Positions 8,759 to 17,334 are shown, counted from the stretch's first letter. The stretch is DNA of 64,000 bases from Sphingopyxis indica (GCF_900188185.1 NZ_FZPA01000006.1:1-64000), one strand, 5' to 3'. Notes: generated from the letters alone by a model not told the origin. Made by a program: numbers and translations.

Positions 8759-9957
8759 ACGAAATGACCGCAAGTTGGCCCGCCGAGGCCGAAACGCTTT
8801 TGGGCGACCTGGTGACCCTGCGCCGCGCGATTCATCGCGAGCCCGAACTCGGCCTCCAGACCCCCAAGACGCTCGCGAAGATCAAGGATGCACTCGCCGG
8901 GCTGCCGCTCGAATTGCGCGAGGGGCCGTCGACCACGGGGCTGATCGCGATCCTGCGCGGGCCCGCGAACGGGCGCACCGTGCTGCTGCGCGGCGACATG
9001 GACGCGCTGCCCCTGCTCGAAGATACGGGGCTCGATTTCGCGTCCGAAACGAGCGGCGCGATGCATGCGTGCGGGCATGACACGCATGTCGCGATGCTCG
9101 TCGGCGCGGCGAAGCTGCTCTGCGCGGCGCGCGATCGCCTGGCCGGCACGGTGATGTTCATGTTCCAGCCGGGCGAAGAGGGGCATCATGGCGCGCGCTT
9201 CATGCTCGAGGACGGGTTGATCGACCCGCTCCCCGACGCCGCCTTCGCGCTCCATATCATGCCCAACGCGCCGCACGGCATCTTCGCGGGGCGCGCGGGG
9301 CCGCTGCTCGCCTCATCCGACGTGCTCAACATCTCGGTCAAGGGCGCCGGCGGCCATGCCTCGATGCCGCAGGATACCATCGACCCGATCCCCGTCGCGT
9401 GCGAGATCGTCTCGGCGATCCAGACGATGGTGACGCGCAAAATCTCGGTCTTCGATCCCGCGGTCGTCACCATCGCGAAGATCGCGGCGGGGACGACGAA
9501 CAATATCATCCCCGAAAGTGCCGAGATGACCGGCACGATCCGCACCCTGTCGCCCGAGCGCCGTGCGATGGTCGCGCGCGAGCTTCGGCGCCTCGCCCCC
9601 GCGATCGCCGAAGCGCATGGCTGCACCGCCGAAGTGCATATCGAGGAAGGTTTCCCCGTCACCGTCTGCGACGCCCGCGCGGTCGCCTTCGGGCAGGGGG
9701 TCGTCGAAGAAACCTTCGGCGAGGACGCCTGGCTGACGATGGACAATCCGGTGATGGGGGCGGAGGATTTCGCCTATGTCCTCGAAAAAGTCCCCGGCGC
9801 GATGTTCTGGCTCGGCGCGAGCGAGGCGGGGAGCGACTGGCGAAGCTGCTGCGGCCTCCATTCGAACCGCATGGTCCTCGACGAGAGCGTCATGGCCCGC
9901 GGCGCCGCGCTCCATGCGGCGTTGGCAGAGCGGTTTTTGACTGAGGGGTTTGGATAG
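8755..9957 (+). CDS. M20 family metallo-amidohydrolase (hippurate/amino-acyl hydrolase type)
   Basis: A 400-residue M20D amidohydrolase that cleaves an amide bond, for example in N-acyl amino acids. Metal ligands and catalytic residues are visible: LRGDMDALP near residue 80, MHACGHDTH (about 103-111), PGEEGHHGA with the glutamate pair 141-142, LHIMPNAPHG, and GAEDFAYVLEKVPG near the C-terminus. The dimerisation domain contains GGHASMPQDTIDPI. The GTG start at 8755 is chosen over ATG 8764 because GGAGGAA lies 5-6 nt upstream of the GTG. It overlaps the acyl-CoA dehydrogenase stop, suggesting joint use of an acylated amino acid, which is inference. Confidence 0.88.
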   Translation: MNEMTASWPAEAETLLGDLVTLRRAIHREPELGLQTPKTLAKIKDALAGLPLELREGPSTTGLIAILRGPANGRTVLLRGDMDALPLLEDTGLDFASETSGAMHACGHDTHVAMLVGAAKLLCAARDRLAGTVMFMFQPGEEGHHGARFMLEDGLIDPLPDAAFALHIMPNAPHGIFAGRAGPLLASSDVLNISVKGAGGHASMPQDTIDPIPVACEIVSAIQTMVTRKISVFDPAVVTIAKIAAGTTNNIIPESAEMTGTIRTLSPERRAMVARELRRLAPAIAEAHGCTAEVHIEEGFPVTVCDARAVAFGQGVVEETFGEDAWLTMDNPVMGAEDFAYVLEKVPGAMFWLGASEAGSDWRSCCGLHSNRMVLDESVMARGAALHAALAERFLTEGFG

Positions 9958-9963
9958 GAAATG

Positions 9964-10425
9964 ATCTCACGCAAAGGCGCAAAGGCGCAAAGAAGGGAGC
10001 TTCAGCAGCGATGATTGTTAGCCACGCGCCGGACCCCTTCCTTGAAGGTCTCGCCACCAAAGTTGATGAGTAGTCCAAGCGGCAAATCCAGCAGGCGAAG
10101 ATAGGTCAGGACCTGCTTTCCATGGAGCGGCGAAAGCCGCTCGACCGATTTTAGTTCAACGAGCAATTTCCCCTCGATCAGAAGGTCGGCGCGAAAGCCC
10201 TCGGGCAATTGCACACCGTCATAACGGATCGGGATCGGCGCTTGCCGCTCGATAGTCAGCCCGCGGCGAGCGAGCTGATCGGCCATGATCGCTTCGTAAA
10301 CCGATTCAAGCAGACCCGGCCCCAGATTCTTGTGGAGATGGAAGCCGCAGTCGACGGCCATGCGGGCCAATTCCTCGATCTCCAACACGCCCCCTTCTTT
10401 GCGCCTTTGCGCCTTTGCGTGAGAT
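9964..10425. mobile_element. Candidate element: perfect 34-bp inverted repeats enclosing a GxxExxY gene (locus B)
   Basis: The arms at 9964-9997 and 10392-10425 are exact reverse complements over 34 bp; the next base on each side no longer matches. Each arm consists of CGCAAAGG units with period 8 and an inner AGAAGGG end. The 462-bp unit contains only the GxxExxY gene, which begins 4 bp inside one arm and ends 5 bp inside the other. No short target-site duplication is obvious. It sits in the convergent gap between the M20 hydrolase gene and nadB. Confidence 0.7.
10002..10388 (-). CDS. GxxExxY protein, PD-(D/E)xK nuclease-like, inside inverted repeats
   Basis: A 128-residue protein of the GxxExxY family (function unknown in databases, nuclease-like fold). 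The name-giving motif is GLLESVY (Gly25, Glu28, Tyr31). A PD-(D/E)xK-type core follows: Asp68 in FRADLLI, then the strand LVELK with Glu78 and Lys80, and QVLTY (Gln92, Tyr96). The C-terminus PLGLLINFGGETFKEGVRR is typical of the family. Start is GTG; an AGAAGGGGG Shine-Dalgarno sequence derives from the adjacent inverted-repeat arm. The gene fills the space between the two perfect 34-bp arms, so gene and repeats look like one unit. Role in nucleic-acid cleavage or mobility is inference. Confidence 0.85.
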   Translation of the reverse strand: MLEIEELARMAVDCGFHLHKNLGPGLLESVYEAIMADQLARRGLTIERQAPIPIRYDGVQLPEGFRADLLIEGKLLVELKSVERLSPLHGKQVLTYLRLLDLPLGLLINFGGETFKEGVRRVANNHRC

Positions 10426-10441
10426 ATTCTCTACTCGACCC

Positions 10442-12031
10442 TCACGGCACCAGCACCGTATCGGCCGCCTCCGGCAGCGTGTCGGGATAGTCGAGCGTGT
10501 AGTGGAGCCCGCGGCTTTCCTTGCGGTGGAGCGCGCTTCTGACGATCAGGTCGGCGCATTGCAGCAGGTTGCGTAGCTCGATCAGGTCGGTGGTGACGCG
10601 GAAGTGGCCGTAATAATCCTCGACCTCATCGGTCATCATCTTGATGCGGTGCTGCGCGCGTTCGAGCCGCTTGGTCGTGCGGACGATGCCGACATAATTC
10701 CACATGAAGCGGCGGATCTCGGTCCAGTTCTGCTTGATGACGACTTCCTCGTCCGAATCGGTGACGCGGCTTTCGTCCCACGCGCGGATCGCGGGCGGCG
10801 GTTCGAGCGCGTCCCAGCGCGCGACGATGTCCTTCGCCGCCGCCTCGCCGAAGACGAAACATTCGAGCAGGCTGTTCGAGGCAAGGCGGTTCGCGCCGTG
10901 GAGACCGCTTTCGGTCACTTCGCCCGCGGCATAGAGGCCCGGCAGGTCGGTGCGCCCGGCGAGGTCGATCAGCACGCCGCCGCAGGTATAATGCTGCGCC
11001 GGCACCACCGGGATCGGCTGTTTCGTCATGTCGATGCCGAGCGAAAGCAGCTTGTCGTAGATGTTCGGGAAATGCCCCGCGACGAAATCGGGGTCCTTGT
11101 GGCTGATGTCGAGGTGGACATAGTCGAGGCCGTAGCGCTTGATCTGGTCGTCGTTCGCACGCGCGACGATGTCGCGCGGGGCAAGTTCTGCGCGCGCGTC
11201 ATAATCGGGCATATAGCGGTGCCCCGTGACCGGATGCCTGAGCAGTCCGCCCTCGCCGCGCACCGCCTCGGTAATGAGGAAATTCTTGACCTCAAGATTA
11301 TAGAGGCAGGTCGGGTGGAACTGCATCATCTCCATGTTGCTGACCCGCGCACCCGCACGCCACGCCATCGCGATGCCGTCGCCGGTCGCGCCCCTCGGCG
11401 CGGTCGAGAATTGATAGACGCGCCCCGCGCCGCCGCTCGCGAGGATCGTCGCGCGCCCGACATGCGCGTGGACCTTGCCGCTCGCCTCGTCGAGCGCATA
11501 GACCCCCCACACGCGCCCCGACCCCGAGTAGCGCGCCTCGTGGCGCCCGGTGATGAGGTCGATGCACGCCTGCCCGGGAAGCAAGGTGATGTTCGGATGC
11601 GCCTCGGCGGTCTGGAGCAGCGCCGCCTGCACCGCCCAGCCGGTCGCGTCGTCGACATGGACGATCCGCCGGTGCGAATGCCCGCCCTCGCGCGTCAGGT
11701 GGAGCGCGCCTTCCTCCTTGTTGAAGGCGACCCCCATCTCGATCAGCCGCTCGATCGCATGCGGGGCGTTCTCGACCACGAACTCGACCGTCTCGCGCCG
11801 GTTCAGTCCCGCGCCCGCGACCATCGTATCCTCGATATGGTTTTCGAAGGTGTCTCCCGCGTCGAGCACCGCGGCGATGCCGCCTTGCGCCCATGCGGTC
11901 GAGCCGCCCGTCAGATTGCCCTTGGCGAGCACGAGCACCCGGCAATGGTCGGCGAGGCTGATCGCGGCGGTCAATCCTGCGGCACCGGAGCCGATGATGA
12001 TGACGTCGTGCTGCGCGATATGGGTAGGCAA
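10442..12031 (-). CDS. nadB: L-aspartate oxidase
   Basis: A 529-residue FAD enzyme that oxidises L-aspartate to iminoaspartate, the first step of de novo NAD synthesis. The FAD-binding motif is at the N-terminus (DVIIIGSGAAGLTAAISLA), followed by GGSTAWAQGGIA, the HSHRRIVHVDDATG stretch, MEMMQFHPTCLY, and HYTCGGVLIDLAGRTDLPGLYAAGEV with GLHGANRLASNSLLE. These distinguish it from succinate dehydrogenase flavoprotein by family context. The start is TTG with AGAGGA 8 nt upstream; no in-frame ATG is closer. nadA and nadC are not adjacent. Its 3' end lies 16 bp from the right arm of the GxxExxY element. Confidence 0.93.
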   Translation of the reverse strand: MPTHIAQHDVIIIGSGAAGLTAAISLADHCRVLVLAKGNLTGGSTAWAQGGIAAVLDAGDTFENHIEDTMVAGAGLNRRETVEFVVENAPHAIERLIEMGVAFNKEEGALHLTREGGHSHRRIVHVDDATGWAVQAALLQTAEAHPNITLLPGQACIDLITGRHEARYSGSGRVWGVYALDEASGKVHAHVGRATILASGGAGRVYQFSTAPRGATGDGIAMAWRAGARVSNMEMMQFHPTCLYNLEVKNFLITEAVRGEGGLLRHPVTGHRYMPDYDARAELAPRDIVARANDDQIKRYGLDYVHLDISHKDPDFVAGHFPNIYDKLLSLGIDMTKQPIPVVPAQHYTCGGVLIDLAGRTDLPGLYAAGEVTESGLHGANRLASNSLLECFVFGEAAAKDIVARWDALEPPPAIRAWDESRVTDSDEEVVIKQNWTEIRRFMWNYVGIVRTTKRLERAQHRIKMMTDEVEDYYGHFRVTTDLIELRNLLQCADLIVRSALHRKESRGLHYTLDYPDTLPEAADTVLVP

Positions 12032-12154
12032 GGCAGGTTCCTCTCGGCCTTCGAAGCGCGCACCTATACGCGAAAGCGACGGCGGTTCAATTCGATGTGC
12101 GCGCTTGCCGCAGGGTCGTCCGCTCGCCTATGCCAAAGCCGTTTTGAGTGCAGC

Positions 12155-12242
12155 GTGTGCTCCCGCGAAGGCGGGAGCCCATCTCCCATCGGTTCCATTT
12201 TGCGCCGAGCGGAGATGGATCCCCGCCTTCGCGGGGACACAC
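12155..12242. repeat. Composite hairpin repeat (CCCGCGAAGGCGGGAG type), copy 1
   Basis: Two inverted arms of about 32 bp (12155-12186 and 12211-12242) pair with five mismatches, and each arm is itself a hairpin (CTCCCGC/GCGGGAG and CCCCGC/GCGGGG). A near-identical unit lies at 40441-40525 and a partial one near 26640-26657. It lies between divergent nadB and the esterase gene, so it is not a simple terminator here. Confidence 0.85.
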
Positions 12243-12288
12243 CGTCAGGAACAATCCGCGCATTTGCGCTGCCAATTGGGATGTCTCG

Positions 12289-13203
12289 ATGCCCCTTTTT
12301 CTCCTGTTTTCCCGCCTTGCCCTGTTCCTCGGCCTCGCCGCGCTCGCTGCGCCCGCGCTCGCCGCACCCGCCTGCCCCCTCGGCGCGCCGGGAACGACGC
12401 AGCGCGTCGCGGTCGCGGGCACCGGGCGGTCGATGCTGATCCATATCCCGGTCGGCGTGCGCCATATCCGCGATCTGCCGCTCGTCTTCCTTCTCCACGG
12501 CAGCACGAGCAACGGGCAGGAAATGCTCGACTATTCGGGACTCGCCGCGACCTCCGACCATCATGGCTTTCTGCTCGCCGCGCCCGATGCCGGCATTCCC
12601 GCGGGCAAGGGCTTCGTCTGGAACATCCCCGGCGTGCCCACCGTCACCGGCGCGGTGCCGGCCGCCGACGATCCCGACGACGTCGCTTACCTGACCGCCG
12701 CGATCGACTGGCTCGCGGCGCAAAAGTGCATTGATGTCGCGCGCGTCTATGCGACCGGCCTGTCGGGCGGCGGACGCATGACCTCGTGGCTCGGCTGCGT
12801 CGCATCGGACCGCTTCGCGGCGATCGCGCCCGTCGTCGGGCTGCGCGCGGGCAATCCTTCGGCGGACGATCCGCAGCGCCCCGACCCTGCAACCTGCCAG
12901 CCGAAGAAGGCGGTTCCCGTCTATGCCTTTGCGGGCAGCGACGACACGACCAACCCCGTCGCGGGCGGCGGCGCCGGCTATTGGCAATATTCGATGGCGA
13001 CCGCGCTCGCACGCTGGGCGGAACTCGATGGGTGCCGCATCGGCCCGCAGATCTTCACTGTCTCCGGCACCGCCGAAGAGCAAATCTATTCGAACTGCCG
13101 CGGCGACGCGCGCGTCGCGGGGCGGATCGTCGCGGGCCGCGGCCACGAATGGGTCGCCGACAATGAAGCGATGTGGACCTTCTTCGCGCGCTACCGGCGG
13201 TAG
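12289..13203 (+). CDS. Secreted polyhydroxybutyrate depolymerase/feruloyl-esterase-like hydrolase
   Basis: A 304-residue alpha/beta hydrolase of the LpqC/PHB-depolymerase family. A signal peptide (MPLFLLFSRLALFLGLAALAAPALA) indicates export. Features are the oxyanion-side motif PLVFLLHGSTSNG, the nucleophile GLSGGGRM (GxSxG), an Asp in FAGSDDTTNP and the late catalytic histidine in GRGHEW. Several cysteines could form disulphides. The upstream reading frame extends through the hairpin repeat, so the ATG at 12289 directly before the signal peptide is preferred. The substrate is an ester such as a short polyhydroxyalkanoate or plant-cell-wall ester; the sequence alone does not decide. No polymer-binding domain is attached. 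Confidence 0.8.
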   Translation: MPLFLLFSRLALFLGLAALAAPALAAPACPLGAPGTTQRVAVAGTGRSMLIHIPVGVRHIRDLPLVFLLHGSTSNGQEMLDYSGLAATSDHHGFLLAAPDAGIPAGKGFVWNIPGVPTVTGAVPAADDPDDVAYLTAAIDWLAAQKCIDVARVYATGLSGGGRMTSWLGCVASDRFAAIAPVVGLRAGNPSADDPQRPDPATCQPKKAVPVYAFAGSDDTTNPVAGGGAGYWQYSMATALARWAELDGCRIGPQIFTVSGTAEEQIYSNCRGDARVAGRIVAGRGHEWVADNEAMWTFFARYRR

Positions 13204-13211
13204 GGCGAATC

Positions 13212-14132
13212 TTACGCCGCGCTGCGCGTCAGGTTGAGGAACACATCCTCGAGGTCGGCCTCGCGCGTCGACACGTCGACGATATGGTGCCCCATCGCAC
13301 CCACTGCGGCGAGCACCTCGCCGGCGTTCATGCGATCCTTGTTATAGCTGATCGCGAGGCCGCGTGTCCCCTCGCGCTCGATCTTGTCGAAAGCGGGATG
13401 CTCGGGCAGCATCGTCACATCCTCGTCGAGCGTCACCACGACGATTTTCTCGCGCGCCATGTCGACCAGTTCGCGCGTCGGCTTGTTCGCGATCAGTCTG
13501 CCGTGGTTGATGATCGCGATGCGGTCGCAAAGCTCCTCGGCTTCTTCCAGATAATGCGTCGTCAGCACGACGGTGACGCCGCGGTCGTTGAGGCCCTGCA
13601 CATAGTCCCACAGCTGCTGGCGCAGCTCGATATCGACCCCCGCGGTCGGCTCGTCGAGGACGATGATCGGCGGCGAATGCACCATCGCCTTGGCGACGAG
13701 CAGGCGGCGCTTCATCCCGCCCGACAAGGTGCGGGCATAGGCATCGCGCTTGTCGGTCAGATGCACCGCGGCGAGCAGCGCGTCCGAAATCCGCTTGTCC
13801 TTCGGCACGCCATAGAGCCCCGCCTGATTCTCGAGCGTCTCGAACGGCGTGAAAAAGGGATCGAAGACGATTTCCTGCGGCACGATGCCGATCGAATATT
13901 TGGCGTTGCGCGGATCGGCGTCGATGTCGAAGCCCCAGATGCTCGCGTGCCCGCCGGTCTTGTTGACGAGCCCCGCGAGGATGTTGATCAGCGTCGACTT
14001 GCCCGCGCCATTGGGGCCGAGCAGTCCGAAAATCTGGCCGCGCGGCACGTCGAAGCTCACATCGTCGAGCGCCTGCTTGCCGCCCGCATAGATTTTGGAA
14101 ACGGAGTCGATGCGGATCGCGGCTTCGGTCAT
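13212..14132 (-). CDS. ABC transporter ATP-binding protein (ABC-2 type)
   Basis: A 306-residue ATPase subunit of an exporter of the ABC-2/CcmA-like group. Walker A is LLGPNGAGKST (about residues 38-46), the Q-loop is IVPQEIVFD, the signature is LSGGMKRR, and Walker B is IIVLDEPTAGVD with the switch histidine in LTTHYLEEAE. After the roughly 230-residue nucleotide-binding domain there is a C-terminal extension ending in DLEDVFLNLT, common in drug or polysaccharide exporters. No permease gene is beside it in this window, so its partner is unknown. ATG 14132 was chosen over 14144 because GAGAG lies just upstream. Confidence 0.9.
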   Translation of the reverse strand: MTEAAIRIDSVSKIYAGGKQALDDVSFDVPRGQIFGLLGPNGAGKSTLINILAGLVNKTGGHASIWGFDIDADPRNAKYSIGIVPQEIVFDPFFTPFETLENQAGLYGVPKDKRISDALLAAVHLTDKRDAYARTLSGGMKRRLLVAKAMVHSPPIIVLDEPTAGVDIELRQQLWDYVQGLNDRGVTVVLTTHYLEEAEELCDRIAIINHGRLIANKPTRELVDMAREKIVVVTLDEDVTMLPEHPAFDKIEREGTRGLAISYNKDRMNAGEVLAAVGAMGHHIVDVSTREADLEDVFLNLTRSAA

Positions 14133-14241
14133 GGCGGCTCTCATAGCGGCGGCGGCGGCGGGACGAAAGAGGCTCGCGCCTTTCGGATGTGCGGCCCCCG
14201 CGTTAAACATATTTTTGCGCCTCGCCGCTAGCAGGGGCAGC

Positions 14242-14802
14242 GTGAGGACCAGGCACAGCAAAATCCCGCAGCGCCTGCTGCGCGGCATCGCCGTCTGCGC
14301 GCTTCCGACGGCGATCACCGTCGGCGCGCCGGCCCATGCCCAAACGGCAGCCAATGGCGACGCCGAGGCGATCGTGCTGCGGCCGCTCTCCTTCTTCAAG
14401 GTCAACGACCTCGACTTCGGGAGCATCATCGCGTCGAACACCGCGGGCACGGTGCGTATCGCGCCCGACGGCACCCGCAGCGCGAGCGGCGGAGCGGCGC
14501 TTGCAGGCGGCAACGCCGAGCCTGCGCGCTTCGCGGGGCTCGGCACCTACAACCGCCAGGTCAATATCGCGCTGTCACCGCACAACATCTGGATCACCGG
14601 GCCCGGGCAGCGGATGCGCGTCCGCGATTTCGAGATCGGCAGCACGCCGACCGCGATCCTGTCGACCAGCCCCATCCGCTTTCGCATCGGCGCGCCGCTC
14701 GGCAACTATAATTTCCCGGTCGGCGCGACGCTCTACGTCAACGCGAATCAGGCCCCCGGCGACTATAGCGGGACGTTCACGATCACCCTGAACTACCTGT
14801 GA
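14242..14802 (+). CDS. DUF4402 secreted protein, first of two
   Basis: A 186-residue protein with a signal peptide (ending APAHA) and a beta-rich DUF4402 domain. Recognisable parts are [20 protein letters not shown] near the N-terminus of the mature protein and the C-terminal [19 protein letters not shown], ending ITLNYL. The family is associated with exported fimbria-like or surface structures, but its function is not established. The GTG start at 14242 has AGGGG at good spacing; the longer frame from 14095 crosses the divergent ABC gene start. A second DUF4402 gene of exactly the same length lies at 15181, with a zinc-finger gene between. Confidence 0.8.
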   Translation: MRTRHSKIPQRLLRGIAVCALPTAITVGAPAHAQTAANGDAEAIVLRPLSFFKVNDLDFGSIIASNTAGTVRIAPDGTRSASGGAALAGGNAEPARFAGLGTYNRQVNIALSPHNIWITGPGQRMRVRDFEIGSTPTAILSTSPIRFRIGAPLGNYNFPVGATLYVNANQAPGDYSGTFTITLNYL

Positions 14803-14872
14803 CGGCCCCGCAGCGCAGGCTCTGTCCGCAGCCGATTGCCGAGGCGCGAGCCGCTTGCTATGGGCGCGGTCG

Positions 14873-15082
14873 ATGACCCAGCCTGTCCCCGCCCCCGCGC
14901 CCGAAACGCTCCGCGTCACCCAGACCCGCATCGCCTGCGACGGCACCGGCGACGGGCTCGCCGATGTCGCGCTCGGCCACCCGCGCGTCTGGCTCGAAAT
15001 CGACCCCGAAGACGGCTTCGTCGACTGCGGCTATTGCGATCGGCGTTTCGTCCTCATCGGCGGGGTCGCCGACCACGAATGA
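14873..15082 (+). CDS. CHCC zinc-finger protein (NDUFS6/zf-CHCC type)
   Basis: A 69-residue protein with the arrangement RIACDG...GHPRVWLEI...[10 protein letters not shown], matching the short zinc-binding family related to mitochondrial complex I subunit NDUFS6. Zinc ligands would be Cys23, His36, Cys52 and Cys55 (approximate). Bacterial members are conserved, short and of uncertain role; association with respiratory complex I is inferred from the mitochondrial relative. It sits alone between two DUF4402 genes, which looks like coincidental gene order or an insertion splitting a tandem pair. Confidence 0.8.
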   Translation: MTQPVPAPAPETLRVTQTRIACDGTGDGLADVALGHPRVWLEIDPEDGFVDCGYCDRRFVLIGGVADHE

Positions 15083-15180
15083 GCGCGTGAGCCGTCAAAG
15101 GTAAAGCGCGCCTTTACCATAGCCGTGCATCATCGACTCACCCGCCGCTGGCATAAGCTGTGCCAGACAGGAGCGGAATC

Positions 15181-15741
15181 GTGGGGATTCAAGGGACCAG
15201 CGGCCGCGGCGCGACGATACGCCGCCTCGCCTTCATTGCAGCGTTCGCAGCCGGCACCATCGCGGCGCCGGCGCAGGCGGCCGACCAGAGCAGCACCGCC
15301 AATGCAGCAGTGATCCGCCCGAACACCCTGATCAAAACCGGCGATCTCGATTTCGGAACACTCGCAAGCGGCGCGACCGGCGGCACGGTGACGATCGACC
15401 CGGTCACCGGCGCGCGCAGCACGAGCGGCGGCGTGACCCCGGTGGGCGCCGGCGAGCAGCGCGCAGTGTTTCAGGGAACCGGCGGCTTCCTGCTGCTCTT
15501 CGTCAGCGGCAGCAATTCGGCCACATTGGCGCGCGCCGGCGGCGGTGCCGCGCCGATGACCGCGACGCTGACCCGCGCCGCGACGACGAACGGCGGCGGC
15601 ACCGCCTTGCTCGGCGCGAGTGCGATCTTGTTCCCGAGCGGCGTGCAAACCTATTATGTCGGCGGCACGCTGACCGTCCCCGCCAACCAGCCCGCGGGCG
15701 ACTATAGCGGCACCTTCACGCTGACGGTCAATTATCTGTAG
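15181..15741 (+). CDS. DUF4402 secreted protein, second of two
   Basis: A 186-residue paralogue of the protein encoded at 14242, with the same overall plan: signal peptide (AAPAQA), IRPNTLIKTGDLDFGTLAS, a Thr/Gly-rich middle and the C-terminal GGTLTVPANQPAGDYSGTF ending LTVNYL. GTG at 15181 is preferred over GTG 15160 because AGGAG lies 7 nt upstream. Unlike the first copy, its centre is richer in Ala/Gly. Function unknown; probably exported or surface-linked. Possibly co-expressed with the first copy. Confidence 0.8.
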   Translation: MGIQGTSGRGATIRRLAFIAAFAAGTIAAPAQAADQSSTANAAVIRPNTLIKTGDLDFGTLASGATGGTVTIDPVTGARSTSGGVTPVGAGEQRAVFQGTGGFLLLFVSGSNSATLARAGGGAAPMTATLTRAATTNGGGTALLGASAILFPSGVQTYYVGGTLTVPANQPAGDYSGTFTLTVNYL

Positions 15742-15770
15742 GTCGGGGAACGGGCGATTGCGGTCGTAAA

Positions 15771-15800
15771 GGTCCTCCCCGGCACGGGAGGGGGAGGACC
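15771..15800. repeat. Short hairpin repeat (CCTCCCC/GGGGAGG type), copy 1
   Basis: A perfect 10-bp inverted repeat, GGTCCTCCCC/GGGGAGGACC, around a loop containing GGCACGGGAG. The hairpin and about 20 nt after it resemble 24613-24660. It follows the second DUF4402 gene and could act as a terminator, but no T-run follows. Confidence 0.6.
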
Positions 15801-15906
15801 GTCCGCTCCCCATCCCAATGCCTTCGTCCGACTACCGCTCGACAATCCGCGCACTCAATGACGAACGCCGTTTGCGCACACCACGGCACGCCCCTATATC
15901 GACCCG

Positions 15907-17334
15907 ATGAACAGCCCCACCGATCCCCGCAGCTTCCTCTACCGCGCCGACGCGCTCGACCCCGATCTTGCGCAGGCACTTGCGCGCGACGCGCTTGCCA
16001 AGGCCGACGATGGCGAGCTCTATCTGCAATATCGCGCGACCGAGAGCTTCGGCTTCGATGACGGGCGGCTCAAAACCGCCGACTATTCGACCGACGCGGG
16101 CTTCGGGTTGCGCGCGGTATCGGGCGAGATGACGGGTTTTGCCCATGCGAGCGACATCAGCGCGCCGGCGATCCGCCGCGCCGCAGAAACGCTCGCGCTG
16201 CTCGACCCGGCCAAGGTGCCGCCCGCCGGGCCGCCCGCGCGCACCAACCGCCATCTCTACGACGAGGCGAATCCGCTCGACCTCGTGCCCTTCGCGAAGA
16301 AGGTCGACCTTTGCCAAAAGATCGACGCCGCCGCGCGCGCCCGCGACCCGCGCGTCGCGCAGGTGTCGGTCGCACTCGCCGGCAGCTGGTCGGTGGTCGA
16401 AATCGTCCGCGCCGACGGCTTCCTCGCCACCGACATCCGCCCGCTCGTCCGCCTGAACGTCTCGATCGTGGTCGAGGAGAATGGGCGGCGCGAGAGCGGC
16501 TATTTCGGCCTCGGCGGCCGCTATATGTACGATCATCTCTTCGAAGAGGGTCAGTGGAACCGCGCGATCGACGAAGCGCTGGCGCAGGCGCTCGTCAACC
16601 TGCGCGCGGTCGATGCGCCCGCGGGCGAAATGACCGTGCTGCTCGGCCCCGGCTGGCCCGGCGTGCTGCTCCACGAAGCGGTCGGCCACGGGCTCGAGGG
16701 CGATTTCAACCGCAAGGGCACGAGCGCCTTTTCGGGCCGCATCGGGGAGCGCGTCGCCGCGCCCGGCGTCACCGTGATCGACGACGGCAGCATCCTCCAG
16801 CGGCGCGGTTCGCTCAGCATCGACGACGAAGGCACGCCGACGCAGGAGAATATCCTGATCGAGGACGGCATCCTGAAGGCCTATATGCAGGACCGCCTCA
16901 ACGCGCGGCTGATGGGGGTCGAGCCGACCGGCAACGGCCGCCGCGAGAGCTTTGCCCATGCGCCGATGCCGCGGATGACCAACACCTTCATGCGCGGCGG
17001 CGGCGACGATCCTGCCGAGCTGCTCGGCCGCGTCAAATCGGGCATCTTCGCAAAGAGCTTCGGCGGCGGTCAGGTCGATATCGTCTCGGGCAAATTCGTC
17101 TTTTCCTGCACCGAGGCCTACAGGATCGAGAATGGCAGGCTCGGCGACCCGATCAAGGGCGCGACGCTGATCGGCGACGGGCCGAGCGTGCTCACCAAGG
17201 TGACCGGAATCGGAAACGACATGGCGCTCGACGAGGGCATCGGCGTGTGCGGCAAGGGCGGCCAGAGCGTCCCCGCGGGCGTCGGCCAGCCGACACTGCT
17301 GGTCAGCGGGCTGACGGTGGGCGGCACGGCGTAA
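15907..17334 (+). CDS. tldD: Metalloprotease TldD
   Basis: A 475-residue zinc metalloprotease subunit. With TldE (PmbA) it degrades unfolded peptides and processes small modified peptides in other bacteria; that is family knowledge. The catalytic HExxxH is in LLHEAVGHGLEGD (His256 to His261). Flanking hallmarks are DGRLKTADYSTDAGFGLRAV near the N-terminus, GTSAFSGRIGERVAAPGVTVIDDG, the ARLMGVEPTGNGRRESFAHAPMPRMTNT segment, and FSCTEAYRIENG near the end. Length is typical. The tldE partner is not in this window. The upstream 165 bp carry a hairpin repeat but no clear promoter. Confidence 0.93.
   Translation: MNSPTDPRSFLYRADALDPDLAQALARDALAKADDGELYLQYRATESFGFDDGRLKTADYSTDAGFGLRAVSGEMTGFAHASDISAPAIRRAAETLALLDPAKVPPAGPPARTNRHLYDEANPLDLVPFAKKVDLCQKIDAAARARDPRVAQVSVALAGSWSVVEIVRADGFLATDIRPLVRLNVSIVVEENGRRESGYFGLGGRYMYDHLFEEGQWNRAIDEALAQALVNLRAVDAPAGEMTVLLGPGWPGVLLHEAVGHGLEGDFNRKGTSAFSGRIGERVAAPGVTVIDDGSILQRRGSLSIDDEGTPTQENILIEDGILKAYMQDRLNARLMGVEPTGNGRRESFAHAPMPRMTNTFMRGGGDDPAELLGRVKSGIFAKSFGGGQVDIVSGKFVFSCTEAYRIENGRLGDPIKGATLIGDGPSVLTKVTGIGNDMALDEGIGVCGKGGQSVPAGVGQPTLLVSGLTVGGTA

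Noticed and set aside
9964..9997. CRISPR-like direct repeats (CGCAAAGG units)
   Set aside because: Units are only 8 bp, contiguous and without spacers, and they occur as inverted pairs; no cas genes are present.
14095..14241. Extended start of the first DUF4402 gene at 14095
   Set aside because: It would overlap the start of the ABC transporter gene on the other strand and lacks a ribosome site; GTG 14242 with AGGGG starts at the signal peptide.
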